Shown piece after piece: positions 18,577 to 27,119 of a stretch of 37,097 nucleotides of DNA. The notes beneath the pieces were generated by a model, which had not been told where the DNA came from, did not search any database, and saw only the letters and a list, made by a program, of their open reading frames with translations. The position numbers were made by a program, and so were the translations under genes. Positions within the stretch are counted from its first letter, which is position 1. Each line of letters starts with the position of its first letter. Source of the DNA: an uncultured Alphaproteobacteria bacterium (GTDB lineage Bacteria; Pseudomonadota; Alphaproteobacteria; Pelagibacterales; Pelagibacteraceae); NCBI GenBank assembly GCA_903869725.1, contig CAIQAD010000018.1, positions 1 to 37,097 of the forward strand. Reading direction: 5' to 3'.

Positions 18577-19146
18577 TTAATTAATTAATTTTTTTTTTGT
18601 ATTTTTAATATTTTTTTTTGTATCGTCAGCATATTCGTTATTAGATAAAACTTTTTCTTCAAAAAATTTTCTGCCATATTCTATAGCGTTATAAGAGGCC
18701 CCATTTCTTAAATAATTTGGCCATTTATCATAAATATAAATGTAATTAGCTAGACTCAATATTATAGCACAATAAATGTATCCAGTAATGCATCCAAATA
18801 ACAAACCGAACAATTTATCAATTCCTCCTAAACCAGACCATTTTACTGATTTACCAATGGCTTTTCCTATGACTATAATTATAAATAAGCTTAATAAAAA
18901 TACAGTAATCCCAGCGATAGTATTTGAGGTTATTTGATTATTTATTACCTTATCAATATATGATCCAACATAAGTATTAGAATATTTTGCAATAATAAAC
19001 GCTAACACCCATCTCAAGAAATATATTAGGCTTAAAAAAAATCCATTATTTAAAGATTTTATTATATTAAAAATAAGTACAGCCGCAGCTAAAAAATCAA
19101 AAATTGTAATATGATAGTCATTTAAAAATTTTATTATGCTATCCAT
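18577..19146 (-). CDS. cvpA: CvpA family membrane protein
   Basis: 189 residues with four hydrophobic helices (about 12-32, 33-52, 74-97, 110-133) and a charged, Lys-rich tail. The pattern FDFLAAAVLIFNIIKSLNNG, then LGGIDKLFGLLFGCITGYIY is the CvpA signature. CvpA is an inner-membrane protein named for colicin V production in E. coli; its biochemical role remains unclear, with links to envelope integrity. It directly precedes purF, as in E. coli. Its ATG overlaps the end of the upstream RND gene by 8 nt, so translation is coupled. Confidence 0.85.
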   Translation of the reverse strand: MDSIIKFLNDYHITIFDFLAAAVLIFNIIKSLNNGFFLSLIYFLRWVLAFIIAKYSNTYVGSYIDKVINNQITSNTIAGITVFLLSLFIIIVIGKAIGKSVKWSGLGGIDKLFGLLFGCITGYIYCAIILSLANYIYIYDKWPNYLRNGASYNAIEYGRKFFEEKVLSNNEYADDTKKNIKNTKKKLIN

Positions 19147-21598
19147 TCTTAAATGGTTTTGTAATTAATACTAATAGAGGCATTATAGTTAGGGATAAAA
19201 TTAATGCTGTGAAAATTGCAATACCTATTAGTATTCCAAAATGTATAGTTGGATTAAAATTAGATAATATTAGTATTGAAAATCCAAAAATTATTGTAAT
19301 TGCAGCAAGCACAATAGATCTACCAACAGTCTCGTGACAAGCCTTAATAGCTTTTTGATAATTTTTATATTTTTTATATTCTGTAATAAATCTGTTAATA
19401 TAATAAATTCCGGCTCTAGTTCCTATCCCCATTACAATTGTGGCAATTGTGATCGTCATCATGTCCAAAGGTATTTTTGCAAATCCTAATGTTCCAAGAA
19501 TTAACATCGATGCAATCATATCTGGCGCAGAGGCAATAAGACTTAGCGTCCAAGATCTAAATAATATAAATAAAGAAATAAGAATTCCAAAATAGCTACT
19601 TCCTAGAGTTTGAAACTGGGATTTGTATAGACTTTGTAACTGATTATTAAATAAAACTAAAACACCAGTTATTTTAAATTCATCTTTGGATAATCCAACT
19701 TTTGTTTGAAGATCATTCTGAATTCTATCTAGCAGTTCTTTTCTACTTAAATTTGGGTTGGAGTCTATAACTCTAACAGAAAAACGTGCTTCATTATTTT
19801 CAATTGAAAGATATGGGGAAACAATATTTTTCTTAATATCATCAGGTAATTTGCTGTATAATATTGCCATTTCAAGAGGTGTTAACTTTTTATGATTGTT
19901 AAGCGTTTCTCCAATCTCCATAACAGAATAGAAAGATAAAACTTTTCCTATCTCAGGTAGAGATTCTAAATATTTATGGACTTTCATTATTTTGTTAGTT
20001 CTGTAATCAGTAAACCAGTAGCTGTCTTTAAATTCATCATTGTTGCTTGATTCAGTAAAGAAATCATCGGAATTTTTATCTTTTAGTCCAGAAGTATCTT
20101 TAAATTTAACAATAACTTCGAGAGGTGTCGTACCTCCTAACTGTTCATCAATTAATTTCATTCCTTTATATATGTCAGTGTCTTTATTAAAGTAATTAAT
20201 GAAACTGTTCTCGACGGTTATTTTTGTTGAACCATAAAAACTTAAAAGTAAAATTATTGTTGAAAATATTATGATAGTTTTTTTTTTATTAATTGCAAAA
20301 TCTGCGAGTTTACTGAAAAATTTTGATTCTTTTTTCTTCTCTATTTTTTTATATTTAGGTTTGAAATAAATAATAAACGTTGGTAGCAAAATCATAGTTA
20401 TAAGCATCGATATCAATAGTCCTATGCACATCATGTAACCAAAATCGATTACCGGTCTTATGTCGCAGAAAATAAAAGATATAAAGCCAATGATAGTTAT
20501 AAAAACACCATAAAGAATAGACTTGAATATGCCATCATTTGTTAATTGAGTAAGATAGATTGGATTTCTTGTTGGGTAAGTACTTTGAAATTGCTTATAT
20601 CTTTGAATGTAATGAATATTAATTTCCATGGTCAAAACAAGCATGATGGAAATGAAATTTGATGAAATAACTGTTACTTTCCAATTTAAAAGACCCAGCA
20701 TTCCAACCATGATTGCAACAGATATTAGACAGTTCAGTAATGGGAAAATGACCCATTTTATATCTCTAAAAATTATCCATAGAGTAACAAGCATAAAAAT
20801 AAAAACTCCAGAACCAAATATAATGATGTCGCTTTTTACATAATTTATAAGATCTTCAACAATCATGGGTATCCCAGATAAATTTATGTTAGCGTAGCTT
20901 TTATATTTAAGAATATGAGATCTTATTTCTGAATTATAAGAATCATAATTTTTCGATTGTTCTTTTTTAAGATTTTCTAAAATTAATGAATTATTTTTGA
21001 AATTTATTTTGTCTTCCTCTGTTAATTGACCCGCTTGTTTTTTATTGAGAAAATCTTTATTTATTTTTAAAGCAGTTAAATATTTTTCATTATCTTTAAT
21101 AAAAACTACTATTCCAAACACATTTGCATTTTCATTTATAATAAGTTTTTTATATACTGGACTTTTCCTTAATTCATTAAGAGCTCTATTAAAACTAACA
21201 TCTTTGCTAGTAATGTATTGAATATTTTTAATCTTTTCTGCTAATGGTTTATCTGAGCTTTCGAAAAGAGGGGTGTTAAGAACGCTTACTGTTTTACTCA
21301 CCCATTTAAAATTGTTAATTTCATCAACAAATCTTTTGAAATCTTTAATATTTTCTCTATTTAATTTTTCTTTAGGAGAGTAGGTAATTACAAAAAAATC
21401 TTCTGATTTATATCTTTCGTTAATTTCTCTTAAGTAATTTAAGTCAGGATCATTTTCAATTAGAAGAGTATCTGCTGAAGCGTCAAGTTGAAATTTTTTT
21501 CCATAATAAAATGAAAAACAAAGTAGAAGAAGTATTATAGTAAAAATTAATCTAGGTTTTTGAACTATGTGATTATAAATATTTTTTATAAAACTCAT
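19139..21598 (-). CDS. RND superfamily exporter (MMPL/SSD type)
   Basis: 819 residues with the duplicated RND layout: one N-terminal helix (about 14-29), a large extracytoplasmic loop (about 30-250), a cluster of helices (about 250-420), a second isolated helix (about 437-455), a second loop (about 456-660) and a final helix cluster (about 665-815). The first cluster has ITIIGFISFIFCDIRPVIDFG, and the second has VLAAITIIFGFSILILSNFNP: the paired 'F..L......P...FG' motif of sterol-sensing-domain-like and MMPL exporters such as HpnN. It is not an AcrB-type pump (too short). Substrate unknown; lipids are common for this branch. It sits between alr and cvpA with no spacer (alr stop is adjacent to its ATG). 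Confidence 0.85.
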   Translation of the reverse strand: MSFIKNIYNHIVQKPRLIFTIILLLLCFSFYYGKKFQLDASADTLLIENDPDLNYLREINERYKSEDFFVITYSPKEKLNRENIKDFKRFVDEINNFKWVSKTVSVLNTPLFESSDKPLAEKIKNIQYITSKDVSFNRALNELRKSPVYKKLIINENANVFGIVVFIKDNEKYLTALKINKDFLNKKQAGQLTEEDKINFKNNSLILENLKKEQSKNYDSYNSEIRSHILKYKSYANINLSGIPMIVEDLINYVKSDIIIFGSGVFIFMLVTLWIIFRDIKWVIFPLLNCLISVAIMVGMLGLLNWKVTVISSNFISIMLVLTMEINIHYIQRYKQFQSTYPTRNPIYLTQLTNDGIFKSILYGVFITIIGFISFIFCDIRPVIDFGYMMCIGLLISMLITMILLPTFIIYFKPKYKKIEKKKESKFFSKLADFAINKKKTIIIFSTIILLLSFYGSTKITVENSFINYFNKDTDIYKGMKLIDEQLGGTTPLEVIVKFKDTSGLKDKNSDDFFTESSNNDEFKDSYWFTDYRTNKIMKVHKYLESLPEIGKVLSFYSVMEIGETLNNHKKLTPLEMAILYSKLPDDIKKNIVSPYLSIENNEARFSVRVIDSNPNLSRKELLDRIQNDLQTKVGLSKDEFKITGVLVLFNNQLQSLYKSQFQTLGSSYFGILISLFILFRSWTLSLIASAPDMIASMLILGTLGFAKIPLDMMTITIATIVMGIGTRAGIYYINRFITEYKKYKNYQKAIKACHETVGRSIVLAAITIIFGFSILILSNFNPTIHFGILIGIAIFTALILSLTIMPLLVLITKPFKNG

Positions 21599-22678
21599 TT
21601 AATTTAAATATATTCTATCACATCTTTCTGAAACGGAAGTTAGAATGTTGTAGGGTAAAGTTTGTGCAATTTCTGCAAATTTATCAATGTTTTGATGTTT
21701 TCCAAATATTTCTAAAAAATCACCAACTTTAATTTTTTTTTCAACTCTAGTAACGTCAATAATCATTAAATCCATTGAAACTCTTCCTATCATAGGAAGT
21801 TTAATACCGTCAAAAAATACGTGTCCTAAATTTGATATTCTAATTTTTATTCCGTCAGCATAACCCAAAGGTATTGTTGCTGTAGTTGTATTTTTTTTGG
21901 CAATAAAAGTTCTACTATAACCAGCTGATTCTCCTTTTTTTAATTTATTAATTTGAATTATGGGAGAAATTAAAGAGGCAACATTTTTTAATTTTTTATT
22001 AAATCTTAATCTACCCCCGTACAATGCAATGCCTGGACGAATAATGTCCATATGATAATTTTTACCTAAAAATATTCCACCTGAAGCTGCAAGACTATAT
22101 TTGTATCCAGGAAACAAAGATTTTATCTTATTAAATTTTTCTAATTGAATTTTATTGTATTTGTCACTTTTGTTATCTGCGCAAGCTAAGTGAGACATTA
22201 AAATTACTTCTTTAAATTTATCTAGAATAACCCGATCTTTAAGAAGTTTTGTCATTTCACTTTCCTGAATTCCTGAACGACACATTCCGGTATCGAATTG
22301 AATTATGATTTTATTAAACGATTTTTTTTTTGTTAAATAATTAGTCCATCTTTTAAATTGTTCGTAATTATTTATCACAGGAACTAATTTGTTTTTATAA
22401 AAAACCTCTTCTTCTCCAATATTTAATCCGTTTAAAACGTAGAGATTAATTTTTGAAATTTTTTTTTTTATTCTTAAAGCTTCTAGAATATTAGCAACCC
22501 AGAAGTGGTTACATTTTTTTTTTATTAAATGCTTTGCAATTGCAACATCTCCAAGTCCGTATGCATTTGCTTTTATTACAGCAGAGCTAATGCTATTTTT
22601 ACAAAATTTCTTAACTACCGAAAGATTGTTAGTGATATTTTTTAAATTAATAATTAGCTTAGATTGCGAATATTGCAT
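21599..22678 (-). CDS. alr: Alanine racemase
   Basis: 359 residues, standard. It converts L- to D-alanine for peptidoglycan. The PLP lysine is Lys36 in SSAVIKANAYGLG, the motif that opens the alpha/beta barrel. Later, FDTGMCRSG, the catalytic tyrosine in SAGYSRTF (about residue 255), and IGRVSMDLMIIDVT confirm the family. The C-terminus YNILTSVSERCDRIYLN is typical. It starts 6 nt after dnaB, an arrangement (dnaB-alr) common in proteobacteria, and adjoins the RND gene without a gap. Confidence 0.96.
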   Translation of the reverse strand: MQYSQSKLIINLKNITNNLSVVKKFCKNSISSAVIKANAYGLGDVAIAKHLIKKKCNHFWVANILEALRIKKKISKINLYVLNGLNIGEEEVFYKNKLVPVINNYEQFKRWTNYLTKKKSFNKIIIQFDTGMCRSGIQESEMTKLLKDRVILDKFKEVILMSHLACADNKSDKYNKIQLEKFNKIKSLFPGYKYSLAASGGIFLGKNYHMDIIRPGIALYGGRLRFNKKLKNVASLISPIIQINKLKKGESAGYSRTFIAKKNTTTATIPLGYADGIKIRISNLGHVFFDGIKLPMIGRVSMDLMIIDVTRVEKKIKVGDFLEIFGKHQNIDKFAEIAQTLPYNILTSVSERCDRIYLN

Positions 22679-22684
22679 CCACGG

Positions 22685-24124
22685 TTAATTATCAAATTTT
22701 ATATTATTTGCATCCTTAAATTTAGTGTAAGCGCTCTCAAATTCTAGATTAATTATTCCAGTAGGGCCGTGCCTTTGTTTTCCAATTATAATTTGCGCTT
22801 GATTATGTACTTGGCTCATTTTTTCTTGCCAAGTTATATGTTCCGCAGTTCCTGCCTGAGGTTCACTTTTTTCTAAATAATATTCTGGACGATAAACGAA
22901 CATTACAACGTCAGCATCTTGTTCAATAGAACCGGATTCTCTTAAATCAGAAAGCTGAGGCTTCTTATCTTCACGTTGTTCAACAGCTCGAGATAATTGT
23001 GACAATGCTAAAACAGGAACCTCTAATTCTTTTGCTAAAGCTTTTAGACCCTGAGTAATTTCTCCTATTTCCTGAACTCTTCCGTCGTATCTAAAATTAC
23101 CAGTAGTCATTAATTGAATGTAATCAATTACAATTAAGTCAACTCCATGTAATCTTTTAATTCTTCTTGCTCTATTCGCCAAAGTAGAAATTTTAATAGC
23201 TGGTGTTTCATCAATGTATAGCGGCAAATCAATAATATTTTTTGAAGTTTCAATAAATTTTTCTAAATCTTCCTGTGTGATTTTTCCTCTTCTAATGTCA
23301 TTAGAACGAATTCTTGATTGTTCAGAAAGTATTCTAGTAGATAACTGCTCTGATGACATTTCTAATGAAAAAAAAGCAACAGAACTTTTGTTATTTTCTT
23401 TTTCCATTAAACTTTTAGCTGCATGAAAAGCAATATTTGTTGCTAGTGCAGTCTTACCCATCGAAGGTCTTCCAGCAATAATTACTAAATCTCCCTTATG
23501 TAGACCTCCGAGTCTTTCATCTAAGTCTCGAAGTCCGGTAGGTACACCGACAATACCATCATCATTTTTGAATGCTTTAGTTGCCATTTCAACTGTTTCG
23601 GTAAGAGCAGTTTCAAAAGACATATAAGATTTTTCAAACTTACCTCTTTCCGCTAAGTCAAAAAGTTGTTTTTCAGTGTTTTCAATTAATTGAATTGCAT
23701 TACTATCTAAATTTTTATTATTAGCTTCTGATAAGGTATTTTCTGAGAGTTCAATTAATTTCCTTCTTAAATGTAAATCATAAATAACTTTTGCATAATC
23801 TCTGGCTTGAAAAGTAGATGTAGATAATCGAGTAAGTTTAGCAATATATTCACTTCCTCCTAATTCTTTAAGGGATTGATCATTATCAAGATAATTTTTG
23901 AGAGTGACAGGACTTGCCAGAAGACCTTTGCTTATAAGTTTATTTATATAAGAAAAAATTTTTTGATGAATTGGATCAAAAAAAATATTTTCGTTAATTA
24001 TTGTAGAAATTTCATCAAATATTTCATTATTAACCAAAATAGATCCAAGAATAATTTGTTCTGCTTCTATATTGTTTGGTAGTTCTTTTGCGGTGTTTAA
24101 AATTCTTATATTTTCTGCGCTCAT
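22685..24124 (-). CDS. dnaB: Replicative DNA helicase DnaB
   Basis: 479 residues. Hexameric 5'-3' helicase of the replication fork. The N-terminal domain (NNIEAEQIILGSILVNN..., about 15-120) binds primase. The RecA-like motor has Walker A GRPSMGKTA, the FFSLEMSSEQL motif, Walker B LIVIDYIQLM, an ALSQLSRAVEQR sensor and the arginine finger region near KQRHGPTG. No intein. An 85-bp spacer separates it from rplI, unusually long for this operon, and carries a perfect DnaA box. It is followed by alr after 6 nt. Confidence 0.98.
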   Translation of the reverse strand: MSAENIRILNTAKELPNNIEAEQIILGSILVNNEIFDEISTIINENIFFDPIHQKIFSYINKLISKGLLASPVTLKNYLDNDQSLKELGGSEYIAKLTRLSTSTFQARDYAKVIYDLHLRRKLIELSENTLSEANNKNLDSNAIQLIENTEKQLFDLAERGKFEKSYMSFETALTETVEMATKAFKNDDGIVGVPTGLRDLDERLGGLHKGDLVIIAGRPSMGKTALATNIAFHAAKSLMEKENNKSSVAFFSLEMSSEQLSTRILSEQSRIRSNDIRRGKITQEDLEKFIETSKNIIDLPLYIDETPAIKISTLANRARRIKRLHGVDLIVIDYIQLMTTGNFRYDGRVQEIGEITQGLKALAKELEVPVLALSQLSRAVEQREDKKPQLSDLRESGSIEQDADVVMFVYRPEYYLEKSEPQAGTAEHITWQEKMSQVHNQAQIIIGKQRHGPTGIINLEFESAYTKFKDANNIKFDN

Positions 24125-24184
24125 ATTAATAAATATTAAATTTTACTTGGATTAAAATGTATAGAACTTTTAATTCTTATTTTT

Positions 24185-24193
24185 TGTGGATAA
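24185..24193 (-). promoter_or_regulatory. DnaA box in the rplI-dnaB spacer
   Basis: Read on the minus strand this is TTATCCACA, an exact match to the strict DnaA box consensus. It lies about 60 bases before the dnaB start, within A/T-rich DNA. A single box does not make an origin. It could let DnaA influence dnaB transcription, or could be chance: in DNA this A/T-rich I would expect roughly one match in a few tens of kilobases. Confidence 0.5.
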
Positions 24194-24209
24194 GTTAATA
24201 ACTTTAAAA

Positions 24210-24668
24210 TTAAATAACTTTTTCTATAGAGACAACTTTTACTTTAATTGAAGCCTGAACTTCAGCGTGAAGATTTATAATTACATTGTAATCTCCAATT
24301 TTTTTAATCTGCTCTTTTAATTCAATCATATTTGGGGAAATATTTTTAAAATTATGAGTTTCTAAATTTTGTATTATTTCTTTTATAGTTAGTGAGCCGT
24401 ATAAAGCGCCACCCTCCATTGAATTTCTAGAAATTTTGAGTTCAAATTTATCTATTTGTTTTTGTATTTTTGTTGCTGCATCTTTCATTTCTAAATTTTT
24501 TTTATTTAACTCTTCTTTTTTCTTTTCAAAAATTTGAATATTTTCTTTAGATGCAACTAACGCTTTATTATTTTTTAATAAATAATTTCTTGCATAACCG
24601 TTAGCAACTTTAACTTTGTTACCAATTTTACCTAATTTTTTTATGTTTTCTAAAAGTATAACTTCCAT
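24210..24668 (-). CDS. rplI: 50S ribosomal protein L9 (bL9)
   Basis: 152 residues. N-terminal rRNA-binding domain with the canonical MEVILLENIKKLGKIGNKV, then VANGYARNYLLKN, a long connecting helix (about 45-75, Lys/Glu-rich) and the C-terminal domain (SRNSMEGGALYGSLTIKEI). bL9 stabilises the 23S rRNA base of the L1 stalk. Part of the classic rpsF-rpsR-rplI order, 4 nt after rpsR. Confidence 0.97.
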   Translation of the reverse strand: MEVILLENIKKLGKIGNKVKVANGYARNYLLKNNKALVASKENIQIFEKKKEELNKKNLEMKDAATKIQKQIDKFELKISRNSMEGGALYGSLTIKEIIQNLETHNFKNISPNMIELKEQIKKIGDYNVIINLHAEVQASIKVKVVSIEKVI

Positions 24669-24672
24669 ATTG

Positions 24673-24954
24673 TTAATCTGTTACAAATGGCATTAAAGCC
24701 AATATTCTTGCTTTTTTAATTTCATTTGAAAGCTTTTTTTGTTTTGCATAACAAACAGAAGTAATTCTGCTAGGAAGCATTTTTCCTGTTTCAGATGTGT
24801 ATTTTTGTAAAAGTTTTAAATTTTTATAATTAATTATTGGAGCATCTTTTCCACTTAAAGGACAGTCTCTTGTAAATTTCGTAGTCGCTTTTTGAAAAAG
24901 CATTAAATTAGAATTAGTATTCTGTTTTTTTTTTTTTATGTTTTTTCTTTTCAT
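24673..24954 (-). CDS. rpsR: 30S ribosomal protein S18 (bS18)
   Basis: 93 residues, somewhat longer than the usual 75-80 because of a Lys/Asn-rich N-terminal extension (KRKNIKKKKQNTNSN...). The core is typical: RDCPLSGKDAPIINYKN, LLQKYTSETGKMLPSRITSV, KKARILALMPFV. It binds the 30S platform as a heterodimer with S6, whose gene overlaps it by one base (TAATG). ATG start; no good Shine-Dalgarno. Confidence 0.97.
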   Translation of the reverse strand: MKRKNIKKKKQNTNSNLMLFQKATTKFTRDCPLSGKDAPIINYKNLKLLQKYTSETGKMLPSRITSVCYAKQKKLSNEIKKARILALMPFVTD

Positions 24955-25286
24955 TATTTAACCTCTTCTTTTTGCATTAACTCAGAACTTTCTTCAGGAA
25001 TTTTTTTGATTTTCATTGTTAAGAATCTTAAAATATTTGGCTCTATTCTTTCAATTTTTTCTAGCTCTTGAACAATTATCGGCTCACCGGAGAAATATAG
25101 ATTTATATAATATCCTTTTTTAAAATTTTTAATTGGATAAGCTAGTTGCCTCAAACCCCAGTCTTCTTTTTTTTCAATTTTACCACTATTTTTTTTAATT
25201 AATTCTTCAATTTTTTTATTAAGATCGCCTAAATCTTTATTATTTAAGCTTTGAGAAGCAATATATGTATGTTCGTAATAATTCAT
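24954..25286 (-). CDS. rpsF: 30S ribosomal protein S6 (bS6)
   Basis: 110 residues. It starts MNYYEHTYIASQSLNNKDL and has the conserved KKEDWGLRQLAYPIKNFKKGYYINLYF, with the Tyr/Ile-rich strands of the S6 ferredoxin-like fold, then an acidic C-terminal tail. First gene of the - strand run down to purF. Its leader carries two hairpins that could serve autoregulation; the S6:S18 complex is known to bind its own mRNA leader in several bacteria. Confidence 0.97.
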   Translation of the reverse strand: MNYYEHTYIASQSLNNKDLGDLNKKIEELIKKNSGKIEKKEDWGLRQLAYPIKNFKKGYYINLYFSGEPIIVQELEKIERIEPNILRFLTMKIKKIPEESSELMQKEEVK

Positions 25287-25292
25287 TCTTTT

Positions 25293-25332
25293 GGTTGCTT
25301 AAATTAAGCATCCCAACTCTAATTTAGGGTTG
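25293..25332 (-). promoter_or_regulatory. Twin hairpins in the rpsF leader
   Basis: Two adjacent inverted repeats lie just upstream of rpsF. The proximal one pairs 25293-25302 with 25304-25313 (ten pairs, one mismatch, core GCTTAA/TTAAGC). The distal one pairs CAACTCTAA (25314-25322) with TTAGGGTTG (25324-25332), one G-T wobble, the innermost bases becoming the loop. They are back to back with no spacer and would fill most of a leader of about 50 nt. I could not find a convincing CCG signature of the known S6:S18 mRNA element, so the link is only positional. Confidence 0.5.
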
Positions 25333-25345
25333 AGAAAGTTGAGGC

Positions 25346-25373
25346 AATATATAATTTTTTTTTTTTAATACAA
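25346..25373 (-). promoter_or_regulatory. Candidate rpsF promoter
   Basis: On the minus strand TTGTAT (25373-25368) is followed after 16 bp by TATATT (25351-25346). The start would fall near 25338, giving a leader that contains both hairpins upstream of rpsF. The best candidate for the promoter of the rpsF-to-purF run. Consensus match only. Confidence 0.4.
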
Positions 25374-25388
25374 CACTATTAATTTTGT

Positions 25389-25394
25389 TATAAT
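25389..25394 (+). promoter_or_regulatory. Candidate fabD -10 element
   Basis: Perfect TATAAT 14 bases before the fabD ATG, without a Shine-Dalgarno or clear -35. Same geometry as at rlmE. Predicts a leader of about 8 nt. Confidence 0.4.
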
Positions 25395-25408
25395 TCCTAA
25401 TTATTTAT

Positions 25409-26335
25409 ATGAAAGCTATAGTATTTCCAGGACAAGGTTCCCAGTATGTAGGGATGGGTAAAGAGTTTTACGATAATTTTAAGGAAGTAAAACAAGTATT
25501 TGAAGAAGTGGATGATGCATTAAATTTTAAATTATCGAAATTGATACTAGAAGGTCCAAAACAAGATTTAGATCTTACAGAAAACACTCAGCCAGCAATT
25601 ATGACTGTTGGTGTTGCCATTTACAAAGTTCTTATAAAAGAAAAAATTAAAAACTTAAATCAGTTTAAGTTTTTTGCCGGTCATTCTTTAGGTGAGTATA
25701 CAGCTTTAATTTGCGCAGACTCTTTAAATTTAAGAGAAGGCGCAAAATTATTAAAGGCAAGGGGAAAATTTATGCAAGAAGCGGTTCCTATAAATATTGG
25801 TGCAATGGCAGCAGTACTAGGTGTTGAATTGTCTTTTTTAAATGAAATTTTAAGTAAAAATAATAATAATGAAATTTCGCAAATTTCTAATGATAACTGT
25901 CCAGGACAAATTGTTATTAGCGGGCATAAAAATAAAATTAATGAAATTTTAAAAATTCTTAAAGAAGATCATAAAAAAAAAGCAGTTCTATTACCTGTTA
26001 GCGCTCCTTTTCATTGTAGTCTAATGCAACCAGCAGCAGATAGAATGAAGGATTTATTTAAGAATATAGTTTTTAAAAAACCACAAACTGATATTATTTC
26101 TAATGTAACTGCCAAACTTGTTGAGGATTGTAGTTTAATTTCTGATCTATTATTTAAACAAATCACATCCACAGTTAGATGGAGAGAAAGTATAGATTTT
26201 ATGGTTCAAAATGGTGTACAAGAGTTTTTAGAAATAGGACCTGGTAAAGCATTAAGTGGTATGATTAAAAGAATATCGGTAGATTTAAAAATAAGTTCGA
26301 TAGATAATATTTCACAATTAAATGAATTTAATTAA
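25409..26335 (+). CDS. fabD: Malonyl-CoA:ACP transacylase
   Basis: 308 residues. It loads malonyl groups onto acyl carrier protein to feed fatty-acid elongation. The oxyanion-hole motif FPGQGSQ is at residues 6-12, the nucleophile Ser93 is in GHSLGEYTAL, and the catalytic His202 is in SAPFHCSLM. The C-terminal EIGPGKALSGMIKRI is also typical. It overlaps fabG by 14 nt, and its product acts on AcpP encoded two genes on. Confidence 0.97.
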   Translation: MKAIVFPGQGSQYVGMGKEFYDNFKEVKQVFEEVDDALNFKLSKLILEGPKQDLDLTENTQPAIMTVGVAIYKVLIKEKIKNLNQFKFFAGHSLGEYTALICADSLNLREGAKLLKARGKFMQEAVPINIGAMAAVLGVELSFLNEILSKNNNNEISQISNDNCPGQIVISGHKNKINEILKILKEDHKKKAVLLPVSAPFHCSLMQPAADRMKDLFKNIVFKKPQTDIISNVTAKLVEDCSLISDLLFKQITSTVRWRESIDFMVQNGVQEFLEIGPGKALSGMIKRISVDLKISSIDNISQLNEFN

Positions 26336-27062
26336 TTTAAAAAATAAAAAAATTTTGATTACTGGAGGGACTACAGGAATAGGAAAATCTATTTTAGATA
26401 GTTTTTATAAACTCCAGGCTAATATATTTACAATCGGTACAAATGAAGAAAATTTAAAATTAATCAAAAAAGAATATCCCGACATTAAAGCACATAATTT
26501 TAATTTAAAAAATAAAGACAAAATACAAGAATTAGTAAAAAATGTTCACACCGAACTTGGTGGCTTAGATGTTGTGATCAATAATGCGGGAATAACAAAA
26601 GATAATCTTGCAATTAGAATGTCAGATGAAGAATGGAGTAACGTTATAGATGTCAATCTAACAGCAGTATTCTTGATTTGTAAATATTCAATTAAATTTA
26701 TGATCAAACAAAATTCAGGATCGATAATCAATATAAGTTCAATCGTAGGACATACTGGAAATCCAGGTCAGGCAAACTATTCAAGCGCAAAAGGAGGATT
26801 AATTGCGATGTCGAAAAGTTTAGCCAAAGAATATGCAAAGAAAAACATTAGAATAAATTGTATATCTCCAGGATTTATAGACACCAAAATGACACAAGTT
26901 ATTAATGAAGAATTCAAGAAAAAACTAATTGAAAATATTCCTATGGCAAAGCTTGGAACAGGCAATGATATTGCTAATTCTGCTATATTTTTAGCCTCTG
27001 ATCTATCCAGCTATATTACTGGCGAAACTATCCACGTAAATGGTGGAATGTATATGGCTTGA
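26322..27062 (+). CDS. fabG: 3-oxoacyl-ACP reductase
   Basis: 246 residues, short-chain dehydrogenase fold. It reduces 3-oxoacyl-ACP with NADPH. Cofactor loop TGGTTGIG (14-21), the NNAG motif (87-90), and the catalytic Asn112, Ser140, Tyr153 and Lys157 (YSSAK) are all present. The C-terminal GETIHVNGGMYM is the FabG ending. Its start lies inside the last codons of fabD (14-nt overlap), so it is translated by coupling. The context fabD-fabG-acpP makes FabG much more likely than another SDR. Confidence 0.96.
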   Translation: MNLINLKNKKILITGGTTGIGKSILDSFYKLQANIFTIGTNEENLKLIKKEYPDIKAHNFNLKNKDKIQELVKNVHTELGGLDVVINNAGITKDNLAIRMSDEEWSNVIDVNLTAVFLICKYSIKFMIKQNSGSIINISSIVGHTGNPGQANYSSAKGGLIAMSKSLAKEYAKKNIRINCISPGFIDTKMTQVINEEFKKKLIENIPMAKLGTGNDIANSAIFLASDLSSYITGETIHVNGGMYMA

Positions 27063-27105
27063 TTTATTTAAATTATTGCACTAATTGAAAGTATTAAAAA
27101 AAAAT

Positions 27106-27111
27106 AAGGAG
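27106..27111 (+). promoter_or_regulatory. acpP ribosome binding site
   Basis: AAGGAG, eight bases before the acpP ATG: the strongest Shine-Dalgarno in the window, in keeping with the high demand for acyl carrier protein. The 57-bp fabG-acpP spacer may also hold an internal promoter. Confidence 0.7.
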
Positions 27112-27119
27112 TTTATAAA

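Noticed and set aside
24125-24209. Replication origin near dnaB
   Set aside because: Only one DnaA box was found, there is no cluster of boxes, and no dnaA, parAB or hemE neighbours.
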